Shown here piece after piece: positions 23,755-36,248 of a DNA stretch of 64,000 nt (positions are counted from its first letter, which is position 1; each line of letters starts with the position of its first letter). Origin of the DNA: Pomphorhynchus laevis (Eukaryota > Acanthocephala > Palaeacanthocephala > Echinorhynchida > Pomphorhynchidae); assembly GCA_012934845.2 (NCBI GenBank), contig WNNJ02000147.1:124001-188000 (forward strand), given 5' to 3'. The notes beneath the pieces are model-generated. The model searched no databases. It was not told where the DNA came from and saw nothing but the letters and a program-made list of their open reading frames with translations. Position numbers and translations under genes: made by a program.

Positions 23755-24640
23755 TTATCTTCTGAGCTTTACCATTTTTCTGTTCTTTTTGCGAATACTA
23801 TTATCCGCCGACGATCTATTAATACTATCCGATTCTTCAAACATATCAAGTCCCTACTCGATAAATTCCATATATATTGTAACCATAACGATTTGACAGT
23901 TAACACACTTAAGACCAAAATCATCAAGTTTCGTCGCCGTGGTCGTCTAGCCCGTTATGACAAACTAACATTAAACAACGAATCAATAGAATTCATAAAT
24001 TCCTATATCTAGGCGTCTACCTCATCACCTCACAGTCTTTTCGTATTCACTACGAACAAAAGCCCTGTAAGATTCTCACCAGCACATTTGCTAACAAAAA
24101 CCTTGCAAAACTATCCCTACACTGAGCTCTTCATTTCTTTTAAATAATAGAGCCAATGATAACTAAAGCCCTTCCTCTCATATAGTTAGTTCTATCGACC
24201 TCCATAACTTCCAACAACTCAATTCGTGCAAATAGCGCTTTCTAACAAAGATTTCAGGCCTTACACTAAAACCTCACCACTTTTGTAGCAGCCTTGACCT
24301 CTGTGTCTCTACTCTCTATTGATTATAGAAGCCTATGTAGTCTACCAGAATCATTACCATTCCAAAATGGCTATTTCCAGCACACCAACAAATTCATCCT
24401 TGTCGACCCAAATACAATCGTAGTCGCGAAAACTCTTCAATCTATGATTAGATTGAAGATGATTCTACCTACCTACGATTGTTCGAGCTCACATAAATGG
24501 CTACTATTCCGTGTCATGACCATTTGAGTATCTGCCACTGCAAATTTTGCAATCGTCCCCTTTAATTTCCCACTTATTCTATTGCCCCGTACTTTCCACA
24601 ATGCCACCTTTAAATCACAACTTACTCTTGCAGTCTAGTT
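23755..24640 (+). mobile_element. LINE relic, C-terminal half of reverse transcriptase
   Basis: Pieces of a reverse transcriptase tail in shifting frames: an ADDLLILSDSS block near 23808, then NTLKTKIIKFRRRGRL and YIYLGVYL (23900-24020). Near the end, CKFCNRP followed by a HLFYCP-like piece resembles the CCHC finger closing ORF2 of Jockey/I-type LINEs. At least four frame changes or stops. No 5' part and no poly(A). It lies between the two convergent host genes. Confidence 0.65.
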
Positions 24641-24811
24641 CTTGCTAGACTGCAAGTATTCAGTCTAGGAATAACCCCAGGTGAAAGCTCGAACAGTCAA
24701 ACGGCAAGCGAACGACAACCTATTAATTAAAATATTTTTTATTTTTAATAATTTTATTAAAAAAGAAACAAATGATGGTAAATATTTAAAATTTTTACAT
24801 AATTTTCTGAA

Positions 24812-26375
24812 TTAAAATCTTTTACGTTTGAAAATGTCGGGTTTCCATTCAATCGGATAGTCTTCTTCGCACTAAACGAAAGTACATGAGCGTTAATTTA
24901 ACAATCGTCAAAAGTTTACCGCATCCATGTCTTCTTTGTACATTTTGATAGTTTTATCAGATTCACATGAAAGAAGTCGGCTTCCTGTTTTGTCGAATGC
25001 TAGAGCAAAGATTCCCATCTCTGGATCAATTGAACCTGGTTGCGGTTTCGTCTGTATCTTTTGAAAATTGTACCCGGTTTTCCAGTCCCATAAGAACGTG
25101 CTGCCGTTATCACCTATAAACATTTAAGCAACAACATCATAGTAATTAAAATATGAATTGTACTGATTGTCGAAATTCATACAATTCAAAATCTATAAAA
25201 CTTATACTTTATACTTTGATAGAAATATATTAAAAAATTTAACGAAATTATAATTTTACAGTAAACCAAAGTTTCTTCACCATTGGATCCTGACAAGAAT
25301 TCTTAAGATAATTTGTTAAATTTAAAAGTTTATTAAATTTATTTTTTATTGCGTTTTCATAAAATATAAATGATTATTTAAACACAGCACATATGTAGTT
25401 TAGTAGAAACACGTAGCAGCATATGATTGATGTTGTGTAGATAACAAAAACGATTGCTAATCGAATTAATCTTCTTCAAGACGATTAAAGAAAATTCTTG
25501 AAATTTGCATACTTTCTCAATATACTAGCTTTTTAAATTATAGCATTAAATCAATGAAAAAGAATAATTGAAGTTCCTTTCAATGCTATTTGCTGCTGAA
25601 CCGCATTGAACAATTAAGGTCGAAATATTGGTTCCTCAGATGGAGTTCCAATATTGGTTCATCTACAGTGAAAAAATTGTCAATCTTTTAAAATAATTCT
25701 TTCGTCTTTGAAAAATCGAAATAATAAAAAAGAAAGATTATATCAAATACAATATTCATTAAAATGCTTGATATACAACGTGATATATACCAATTATTAA
25801 GGTTAACGCATATATTGACTTTCGCAATATTGAATTAATGTAATATAATAATTATATAATAATTATAATGAAATATTCTGATATTCTGATTTATTCTACC
25901 AAAATATGTTGATTCGTTTTACAGTGTTGTATCTTTCGCTTTTGCTGTTTCGTAAAAATGTCAATTTGATATACTTAAACTTTCTTAAAACTAATTATAA
26001 TTTAAAATTAAATTAAAGAGAAGTCTGGAAAATGAAGTCAGTCTAACTAGCCGTCTAATAAGAGAAAGCATGTATATTCAGCGTTATCCGTACAAGATTG
26101 ATGATAATCCGGATAATTGAAAGATGGTTATCTCTACTAGCACACTGCAAATCTTGTAAAGTTTCATCGTTGTTTCTTCCGTTTTTATTATATATCTACA
26201 TCATTTTTTCATGTTAAATTGATAATTTAACTTACAATTTACACATTTTATTCAACTGATTATATTTGGGAGTATATTTGAAATACCATATGGTATTTCA
26301 TCGATGGTTATTCCGTTTCTTTTTGGATATATATGGTTCGCAATTGTAGGAACCATCGACTAAAAGTAAACCATC

Positions 26376-26458
<83 letters not shown>

Positions 26459-29400
26459 CGTAGATAATAAAAAAGAAAGACATAAAATAAAAACATAATA
26501 ATGTTAAAAACATAAAAAAATATAATATAAATCTATTTAGTATAAATTTATATTAATTTACGTATTCGTTTTTACCGTTCGTCTTTATTTGTATTTAATA
26601 TTAAATATTAAACCTTAAAATATTAAACAATATAATGTTATACTTTTTTATTAATTTTAATATTATTAATTAACTAGCTGGAATGCTTCAAATGGCATTC
26701 CAGCTAGTTAGTAATACATTTTGTAATTTCAAAATGTATTAGATGCCCATGTGGAAAGGCGCAACGTCAATTTTTGTTAACTGTACGGCTCCAAATTGCT
26801 CACGCAAATTAAAGTCGCTTCAATAGACCTTCTGGTCTATTGCAAGTGCGTAACTAGCAAATTGGTGTAGTGGCAATGCTTGGGTCCGATGCGAATAACC
26901 CGCATTCTTTCCATTCCGTAGTCATACAGCGGAAGCTTAAGCTAATAAAGTTACCGTGATACACTGCTACCGAACAGTTTACTGAAACTTTGACCTTATT
27001 TTATTTCAAAGCAGCCGCGTATAATTCGACTACAATTAATTCTCTTAAAGAAGCCATAATATTTTCACATTTAATTCTCCATTTAATTCTTTATACTGGA
27101 ATGATATACATTAATTAATTCTCCGATTAATTCTCCTAATAATCTGATTAGCAACTGGAATACAGTTGCATTAAAATATAAATCATACCGCCAGATACGA
27201 GTACACCATCGTCATTAACAGCTAGAGTGTTTATTATAGCGTTGTGACCTGAAAGGTTCTGAATAAATTCCCCATTCGGTAAATTCCATTGTTTTACATT
27301 ATCCGGTGATGCTGAAACCATTTGTAAACTAAACGCAAAACGATAGATAGACAATAAAACTTAAAATACATACATATGTGGGTGAAGGCAAATTGATCGA
27401 ACGCTCTTTTTGTGATGTGTGAGTGTACAACGGGTTTTACCTGCTACAATATCCCACAGACGAACAGTGCAATCGTGACTTCCGGTTATTACCTAATAAT
27501 TAAAACTGAATTCAGAAATTTCTCCATTAGTCTCTTAATCTTAATTTAGAAAAGTCAAACATAAATTCTCTTCAAAATGGTTTATCTTGGAATTTTCAAC
27601 ATTTCTTTTTAACTGTTTTGAATAAAACATTAAAAACTATAAATAATATTATAGTTATTTTTAGTTATTAAATATTAATATTTAATTATATAATAAATAA
27701 TTAATATTAAAATTTTAATATCAATTATTAAAAATTTAATGTTTATTAAATATTTAATTATTATTAAATATTTAATAATATTAAATAATCAAATGCTTAA
27801 TACATTTTTATCATCAAATAAATTTTCAAAGGGCAATGAATGCATCTTGGAATTTTCAACATTTCTTTTCAACTGTTTTGAATAAAACATTAAAAACTAT
27901 AAATAATATTATAGTTATTTTTAGTTATTAAATATTAATATTTAATTATATAATAAATAATTAAATATTAATATTTAATTATATAATAAATAATTAATAT
28001 TAAAATTTTAATATCAATTATTAAAAATTTAATGTTTATTAAATATTTAATTATTATTAAATATTTAATAATATTAAATAATCAAATGCTTAATACATTT
28101 TTATCATCAAATAAATTTTCAAAGGGCAATGAATGCATCTTGGAATTTTCAACATTTCTTTTCAACTGTTTTGAATAAAACATTAAAAACTATAAATAAT
28201 ATTATAGTTATTTTTAGTTATTAAATATTAATATTTAATTATATAATAAATAATTAAATATTAATATTAAAATTTTAATATCAATTATTAAAAATTTAAT
28301 GTTTATTAAATATTTAATTATTATTAAATATTTAATAATATTAAATAATCAAATGCTTAATACATTTTTATCATCAAATAAATTTTCAAAGGGCAATGAA
28401 TGCATCTTGGAATTTTCAACATTTCTTTTCAACTGTTTTGAATAAAACATTAAAAACTATAAATAATATTATAGTTATTTTTAGTTATTAAATATTAATA
28501 TTTAATTATATAATAAATAATTAAATATTAATATTAAAATTTTAATATCAATTATTAAAAATTTAATGTTTATTAAATATTTAATTATTATTAAATATTT
28601 AATAATATTAAATAATCAAATGCTTAATACATTTTTATCATCAAATAAATTTTCAAAGGGCAATGAATGCATCTTGGAATTTTCAACATTTCTTTTCAAC
28701 TGTTTTGAATAAAACATTAAAAACTATAAATAATATTATAGTTATTTTTAGTTATTAAATATTAATATTTAATTATATAATAAATAATTAAATATTAATA
28801 TTAAAATTTTAATATCAATTATTAAAAATTTAATGTTTATTAAATATTTAATTATTATTAAATATTTAATAATATTAAATAATCAAATGCTTAATACATT
28901 TTTATCATCAAATAAATTTTCAAAGGGCAATGAATGCATTTATTATTGATGGAAAATGAGTTCAATTGACTGCCTAATAATTTTTTTTGTGGCAGTTAAA
29001 GAAAAAGTTAATTGAAGGTGTTAATTGCTAATATGGAATTTTTCGAAATATTCAAGTGTCTATCATTTAAAAGTAAATTAAAATTGTAATTTTTATTTTA
29101 CTTTAAAACATAAATATACCTGTGGCTCTGTTGCTTGACATCTGACATCTGCAACTGTATTAGTGTGTCCATTAAGGCAATGAATTTGAGCTTTCGTCCT
29201 CATATCCCACAGCTTTAATAAAATAAAACAATTAGAAGTCATAAATGATGTTTGTTTGACTAACTCTGGCAACGCAATCTCGACCACAGCTTACGAGTAC
29301 ATCAAGAGTGGGATGAAGTGCAAGACCGTGTACTGCACTTAAATGACCATGGTAATGTCGTACAACCTAAATAGTCAACACGCAATAAAAAATCAGCATT

Positions 29401-32400
29401 TTTAATTATTTACGATTGTTTCAAATTTTTTGAAAATATACGAATTCTTTAAATTTATAGTAAACGCTAATTACAAATTTGTAAATTGGCAAGCACTCAC
29501 TGAATTAACTACTCTATTAATTGAATTACTAATTTATTATTAATTTATTAATAATAAATGGTGCCGTGTGACCGGGCAGTTGTGCGGAGACAGCGAAAGA
29601 GGCATCACTATCTGAAGCGGATTAGCCTTTATATAGGAATGTGGAATGTCATCTCCAATTACGTAAATTTTACAATTTTTATCAAATAATATTGTTAATT
29701 AATTTATAACTTAATTATATAATTAAGTTATATAATATTAATATAATAATATTAATATAATATTAATATTGATTATATTATAATAATATTAATTATAATA
29801 TTATTAATGACATAACTTAGCTGCTGTTATAATTAGAAAATGACCTTAGAATAATTCTTAGAATTATACTTAGAATAATTCTTACGTAATTGGCGTAATT
29901 ACGCCAATTCCAATTACGCCAATTAAATTAATTGAATTATTAAAAATATTTAAAAATACTAAAACTGTAATTATGTGAAAATCATGTTTGCATTCATAAA
30001 ACCGAGATTGTATCAATAAGCGTTGTTAAGGCCCATAAAGGCGGTCCAGGACCGTAGGACACTTTCTTCAGAAGTCGATGCAATGTGGAAGTAATATCTT
30101 CTATAGAAACGAGTGCATTCGCCACATTATAAAATTCATTGCAATATTGAGAGTGACTAAGCAAGGAACTTTTTAAGGTTTCGATTTTCCCATTGTTAAG
30201 CTGGTTTAGCTTATTAACCTATTCTGATTCGCATAGTTGGTCAAAACTTGAGATCGTTGGGTTGCAACATTTCCAAAATGCGGAGAACGATTTTTTTGCA
30301 TTTAAGTCGCGAAAAACAGACTTACGCGATCTATCGATCATAATGGAAATTTTCTGTTTCAGGTAATTGTAATTTGTAAGATTATTTGATCGGTAATTAA
30401 TTATATTATAGCTACATTATATTACATAGCTACGTTTAGAAAATTATATTAGAATAATTCTAAGATTAGAATAATTCTTAGAATTATACTTAGAATAATT
30501 CTTACGTAATTGGCGTAATTACGCCAATTTCAATTAGAAATTCCAATTACGCCAATTAAATTAATTGAATTATTAAAAATATTTAAAAATACTTAAACTG
30601 TAATTATGTGAAAATAATTTTTGCTAACATAAAAATTGTTGCATTCTCGGTTTGCATTCATAAAACCGAGATTGATTGTTTTATTGTCATATTACCTTAT
30701 TCATTTCGAGATCCCAACATTTAACTTGTTTATCTTCTCCGGCACTGAATAGATACGGTTGTTTCTCGCTAATTGCAACGCCACGAACAGTGCTAACGTG
30801 ACCAGTAAGTGATAACTTAAGATGTCCAGTTGCCAAGTCCCAAATCTAATTTTATAATTAAGATATTAATAATAAACTTTGGCTTAAAAACCTTAATCAT
30901 TCGATCAGCTGCTCCAGTTATGAACCACTCATTACCAGGTTCAACATCCACACATCTTACCCATCCAAGATGACCACTAATTACACGATAAAGCTTCCAA
31001 GGCCGATGCCATTGCGGTCGGGGAAGATTAATAGGTTTTCGTGGAGTAAGTGCAGTGTTCGAATTGGATTGCTGTAAAGTAACGGGTGAAATAATTAAAA
31101 CGGTAACATGCACTTATATAACCTTTTGTTGATCCTTATATGGCAAGCACTGAAGTGATTGCCTAAATATTAAAAAATTCAAAATTAAACAATAATTTTA
31201 AAAGCACCTGTAATTAGCATTAGATTTTGAAGCATCGTCATTTCTAGGGGTTAAGCTCTTAGGATTTTGCACTATAAAAAAGTTAAAATAAATGGCTATT
31301 TAACAATTTATTATTATTATTTCAAAAGATCGATTTTTTCGTTATTTTAAAATAATTTTTGACTGCAATGCTAATATGAGTGTGATTTTGTTTAAAATTT
31401 ATTTTCAATGGATTTGCAAATTGATTAAAATTTAACTATTTAATTGATTTTATTATTTTGTTAAATTTGAATTATAAATTCATAAAAATTCATATAAATT
31501 TTCATATAAAAAATATATAAAACTTACATAAATGTATATATTCTTGAAATAACATAAAGTAACATAAAAATAACAAAATAAACATTGAATTATAAATTCA
31601 CCGTTAACTCCTTTCTCGAGTTCTTGGTTTCTTGAATAATCGGATTTTAGCTCCGGCAGCACAGACATAACCGAGCCATAATCATCTTTTGCTCTAATAG
31701 CTCGATGTATTTCTAAACTGATCGATTAAAATGATGATAATAACACGAAGAACTTGATTAAAAGAACTTGATAATTATTTGATTAAATAACTTTACAATA
31801 AATTATTTTAAAAATCAATTTAATATTTAGATTATTTAATAATAATTTAATATAATTGGTCATTTTGATTAATATAACAGCGATGTTTTATTATAATCGC
31901 TTTCTATATGGAACATCATTGAGAATTTGCTAGGATTTGGTTCATATTCGGTATTAATATATTAAAATTTGTGTTTATTTATCTAAATATTAAGGATAAC
32001 TGATAATAATATTTAATAAGTATTAATAAATAATATTTATTAATATCAATTTTAACGAAAATTGTTAGGTGCAAAAAAAGATAAAAATCCAAATCTCAAA
32101 TATAAAAAATCTCTTTTTATATTATTTATATAAAAACCTATGATAAAAAGGATATTAATTATAAAGGCTATGTTTTGTGTAAACGTACCTTTGGATAGCT
32201 TGACTCAGTTTCATATTTTATCATTGAAATATTCGTACTTTATACCGCATCAGAAAAATATTATTTGTTAGTATATTTGAGAAATTTAACAATTTGTAAG
32301 CGCCAGACTATCCAAACATTCACAAATGACCCATCATGCAATGAATTGTCTAAGCTACTAAAACGTTCTGTTGAAAACTCGATCGCAGACTGTGAATCAA

Positions 32401-32721
32401 CAATCTGTAGAAGTTGAAAGTTGTTTTAATGTGGCAAATAGAAGATGTGTAGATTCATAAATTTGAATTTTTATAACATCAATTTACTTAAAAGACGTTT
32501 TTAATACATTCATATTACTTTCAAAGCATTCATGAATACGAGAATATTGCATGTATTGAATATAGCTAGACTAGAATTACTAAAAATAATTAAAATACTT
32601 ACGCTTTTTCATCGTCTTTAATCATACGATCTTTATCGTGCAGAAAAAAGTCATGTGTGCGTTTCAGAGATCGGAATAATAACGTGTGAACCGAGTGCTT
32701 TTGAACATCTGAAGAACTCAT
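24812..32721 (-). CDS. PLRG1: PLRG1/Prp46 homologue, WD40 spliceosome protein, 12 exons
   Basis: Pleiotropic regulator 1, a nuclear core subunit of the Prp19/CDC5L (NTC) complex that activates the spliceosome. Exons from the ATG at 32721: 32721-32603, 31717-31602, 31271-31208, 31162-31123, 31071-30892, 30845-30696, 29366-29265, 29212-29120, 27492-27374, 27328-27189, 25113-24920, 24871-24812 (TAA). All phases agree, giving 458 codons against 514 in human; the gap is in the low-complexity N-terminal half. The protein starts [14 protein letters not shown] as in vertebrates. Seven WD repeats follow: [60 protein letters not shown] and a last blade GIFALAFD. It ends in the conserved [11 protein letters not shown]. 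Introns of 45-60 bp mix with introns of 0.3-2.1 kb. It appears intact; no promoter motif was recognised. Confidence 0.95.
26379..26456. repeat. (TA)n microsatellite
   Basis: Almost 40 TA units in the 2.1-kb intron of PLRG1 between the exons ending at 27189 and starting at 25113. It creates spurious YIYIYI reading frames on the minus strand. Confidence 0.95.
26671..26741. repeat. two adjacent perfect hairpins
   Basis: TAACTAGCTGGAATGC at 26671-26686 pairs exactly with 26695-26710 around an 8-nt loop. Two bases later TAATACATTTTG at 26712-26723 pairs exactly with 26730-26741 around a 6-nt loop. A third perfect 9-bp hairpin lies at 26821-26842. All are in a PLRG1 intron. Confidence 0.85.
27584..28938. 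repeat. intronic satellite, five units of 260-293 bp
   Basis: Units start at 27584, 27844, 28137, 28404 and 28671, giving lengths 260, 293, 267, 267 and 267. Each starts ATCTTGGAATTTTCAACATT and ends near AAAGGGCAATGAATGC. The last three are almost identical. The 293-bp unit carries an extra internal copy of a TTAATATTTAATTATATAA block. The array fills most of the PLRG1 intron between the exons ending at 29120 and starting at 27492. Confidence 0.95.
29846..30010. repeat. 165-bp direct repeat, left copy
   Basis: Begins TTAGAATAATTCTTAG and ends CATAAAACCGAGATTG. It recurs at 30466-30674, where two short insertions lengthen it to 209 bp. The two copies bracket a 455-bp segment with protein-like minus-strand sequence. 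It lies in the 1.3-kb PLRG1 intron. Confidence 0.8.
30011..30345 (-). pseudogene. decayed LINE-like coding fragment between direct repeats
   Basis: The minus strand reads [20 protein letters not shown], one stop, then about 70 codons including [18 protein letters not shown] and ending [14 protein letters not shown]. The FW block and the GPGP block resemble the linker before the reverse transcriptase and the PGPDG motif of LINEs. Too short to assign to a clade; it could be another gene relic. Confidence 0.4.
30466..30674. repeat. direct repeat, right copy (partner 29846-30010)
   Basis: Same sequence as the left copy with two insertions, one a local duplication of GTTGCATTCTCGGTTT-like sequence near 30640. 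Confidence 0.8.
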
Positions 32722-34689
32722 ATCTGAAAGTGCCAACTTCAAGAATTAGATCATAAAAAATTAAGATCAATATTCTGGATAAATACAATTAGAATACAAT
32801 CAATACAATCAATTAGATCAATACATCTGGATTGATAAATTTGCAGTAGACATATTTTATTTTTTGTAATAATTTTTGCAATAATTTGGAATTAGCGAAT
32901 AATTAATTGGTGAATAAAGCTCACAAATTATTATTATATATTTTTTAATATAAAAACAATGAAGCTTGATAACTTCATTATACGTTGACTGGTTACTTTA
33001 TTTTAATATCATATCGAAATAAAATTTACAAATTGAAATACAATCTAAAAAACAGGAAGGTGATTATCGTGTGCTACCTCAAGCATGCACGCGTCATTTC
33101 CTCGTTGAACTGCCACTGGCGCTTTATGAAAAACCTGGCCGCTTGAGGCTGCGGGTGGTTCAAATTAATCGTGTGTCTAGTTTTCGAAAGAACTATTTAG
33201 TATCCTGACCGAGCAAGCCCAATGTGTCAATAGCGATGAGCGCAAAATAATAGCCGCGTTGATTATTCTAATTATTTCAATAGTAATTATATTTTAATTA
33301 TAGTACACTGCGTTTGGTATAGAAATTTCAATAATACAGTGAATGTGAAATTACCATTAAATCATTAAATCATTTTTTCATAATTTAATCAATTTTAAAT
33401 TATTTAATAATAATTTAAAAATGATTATTAAACAAAGGTTAAAGATTAAACTTTTGGTTGGTCAGTAAAAGTTAAAATGCAATTTAATCGTATTATAAAA
33501 ATTGACACATAAAATTTAAAATAATTTATATTGCGAAAATTAAAATAATATTTACAGCGAAATCAAAATAAAGGTTAATCATTACAAGTAATACAATTCT
33601 ATACAAAGAAAAGCAAAATGAAAAATAACGTAATAAAAACTAATAAAGAGCACTACTTTCACGGTTTACTTTACGGACAGGGCAAAACTAAAAATATGCA
33701 ACAAATCAAACTAAGATTACACCTTGAAAAAATCGAAAATTTGATGCAGACATCTACCAATCCACGATGGAACGAAGTGAAATCTTATAATTAATGCATG
33801 GATTTGTCACAGTTGTGCTCATTTTAGAAAGGTATCGTTTGGTTGAAAGCTGACAGTAAGTTTCTGCTGTAAATACAGATGTTTGGAAGATGTCATGATC
33901 GAGATGGTATATAGTAATTCCTATATTTATAAAATTTCTTTGAAGTTATGTATTAAACAAAGGATATAAGCGAACTACAGCGTATATCGAGAGTCGTTCA
34001 AGACAGGAGGAGATTGAAGAGAATAAGACAGGAACTGCATGTTTGTACATTCGACGTATGTTTGTTTTAAAAAGCGAATCATGATGTAGAAAAGTGCAGT
34101 AGTTTACGAACTCAAGTAGATAATTTAACAATTCAGATGCGAATTCGTTATATCATTTGATTTATTTGCCACAAAAGAACTCGCCATATCATATTGATAT
34201 AAAAAATATGTTCTTGATTCTATATGTTTTATTAGAGTGCAAAATTTGTAAAGTTTTTATATAGTCTGTGCATATGGCTTATACGCTAATCCATAATTCA
34301 ATAATTAGTAAAGTTCTTACAAAATCAGCTACATATCCACTTGACTTCCAGTTCATACTAATGAGCTGTTCGATCTCAAGGAATCTTTTCTACATAATTT
34401 TTGTAAATCAGCACTTTAGAAACCAAGGGAATCTTTTGTACTAGATCATCTGCATAAAAGATTTTAGTATATCTTCAAACAGCTACAATTTAAAGAACGA
34501 CTCAATTCTTTGGTCATGCACATTTTAAATACACCAATAAATTACCGAAACACGTGGTTAACGTGGGCGGAACTTCATAACCCATACAACGTTCTCTATA
34601 AGTTGCTAGATATTCATTCATATTAAAAGTTATTTACTAGTACTCCCAAGCAGAATAATGGTTTGTTCAAAGACGATACAGATACAGAG
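32722..34689. other. upstream region of PLRG1, no gene recognised
   Basis: AT-rich sequence with a GC-richer patch at about 33055-33250. The PLRG1 promoter should be here, but no TATA box, initiator or other element stands out from the AT background. No ORF resembles a known protein. Confidence 0.5.
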
Positions 34690-35179
34690 AATTTAAAATA
34701 GGTGGGGCATGGTGATAGACGTTACCGCTTGATCACAATGTATTTTCTAACTAACTTATTATGTTTTAAGATTGTTGAATAAAACTATTTAAGTGGATAT
34801 GATTTATTTAGTAATTGTTTCAAATAGACTTAATGCTGCGTCCTGTCAAATTTGAAGATAAATCAGATTCCAATCCCGCTCAATTCAAGCACTGGATTCG
34901 AACGTTCGAAAACTGCATCGAAGAAATAGTATCAACAAATGCGTATATGCCTCCTAACAAACTTCATCTATTCATCCATTATGTATCCAGGCAAATGTAT
35001 GATCTTGTATTCGACTGCGCTACATATAAAGAGGCGAAGTTCATTCTCGGAAAAGCCTTTTTAAAACCTGCTAATTAAATCTTTGCTTGGCATCGACTGG
35101 CCACTTGAAAATAGAGTAATCTCAACAATATTGATGACTTTGTGCGACAATTGGTTCAACTGGCGATATATCACTTGCG

Positions 35180-36248
35180 ATCATTCATGTGCGGCTTTTG
35201 CAGTGCTGTTATACGAAGGGCTACGAGGAGTGAGCAAAACAAACCTACCGATGATAATGATAATAACCAATGTACCAATTCATGTACAGACACCACAAAA
35301 CAAGCCGATCAACTAGAGATCTCCCCTCACGTCCAGAGTAAAACACAACATGATAATAGCCTTTCTGTGGCTTCAACGCCAACTCGAGTGTGGAAAAGGG
35401 GACATGAGAGGTCATATACGATTACTAAGATAGTTTCTGATGACGATTCGCACATCATTTCATCTACGCTAGAAAATTACTTGCCTCCTAAATCAGTAGT
35501 AAATGCCACAAGTTCCAACATTGAAGTTGAGCCTCAATGCCGGATGGGCGACAGTGTTTTACGGACTTCATTGAATTCAAAGCATGCTCTTATAAATGTT
35601 GCACCATGTGATAAGCCAATTATCGACAACAATGACACCAGTGTCCAAGCAAATTCGTCGTCCAGCTTGTGCACGTCTTCAGACAACAGATCCCCAACCC
35701 ATATAGCATCGAACTTTTCCCCTACAGAAAATAGTAAAGTTCGACATGCGAAGTCGGTTGAGATAACTCGGCATCATTATGACAGGTCATATAGCGTGTT
35801 ATTCAGCGAACTTACTGAGTCCAATTCCGCAAACTCACAGGAACATATGGACCATGACGTGTCTATTTTGCGTAAGGTATTATCCCATCTATTGCATGAA
35901 GGTGATGAAGAGTTAGCATCGTCTATACACGTGAAGAAGCTATTTCGGCTTGGTAAAAGAACACAGGAGAAACCAAGACTGTTGAAGGTGATATTGTCCT
36001 CTAGTGATCATGTGCGCATGTTGTTATCACGTGGATATCGTCTTAGGGGGTTGCCATTTCGTATCCTTCGTGACCTTTCGCCAGATGAGCGATTACAATT
36101 ACGAAAAGCAAACATCGAATTGATACACCGGCTTTCTCAAGGTGAGGCTAATATATGCATACGGGATTTTCGGGTTGTCAAGTGGCGTCCTGTCGTACGT
36201 TGGAAACAGTTGGCTCCTTTAACTGTCGGGACCCCTGCTTCCATGTAA
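35180..36248 (+). CDS. LINE copy A ORF1 protein, N-terminally truncated
   Basis: RNA-binding ORF1 protein of a CR1-type LINE. The open frame actually begins at 35142 in Gypsy sequence; LINE homology starts at about 35180 with MCGFCSA, the second half of the zinc motif complete in the other LINEs. A polar, serine-rich linker follows. The conserved C-terminal domain comes at about 35780-36200: SYSVLFSEL, KKLFRLGKR, KPRLLKVIL, DLSPDERLQL, ANICIRDFRV. The last 94 bp overlap ORF2 in another frame. Continuous from 35180 to the TAA at 36246-36248. Confidence 0.75.

Noticed and set aside
26298-26513. Minus-strand ORFs with long YIYIYI runs
   Set aside because: They are the translation of the (TA)n microsatellite in a PLRG1 intron.
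26866-26990. Plus-strand SINE head (TTGGTGTAGTGGCAATGC resembles an A box)
   Set aside because: No acceptable B box at the right distance; too weak to list.
35142-35179. ATG at 35142 as the true start of LINE copy A ORF1
   Set aside because: These bases belong to the Gypsy gag-like region; the LINE begins about 40 bp later and merely continues the open frame.
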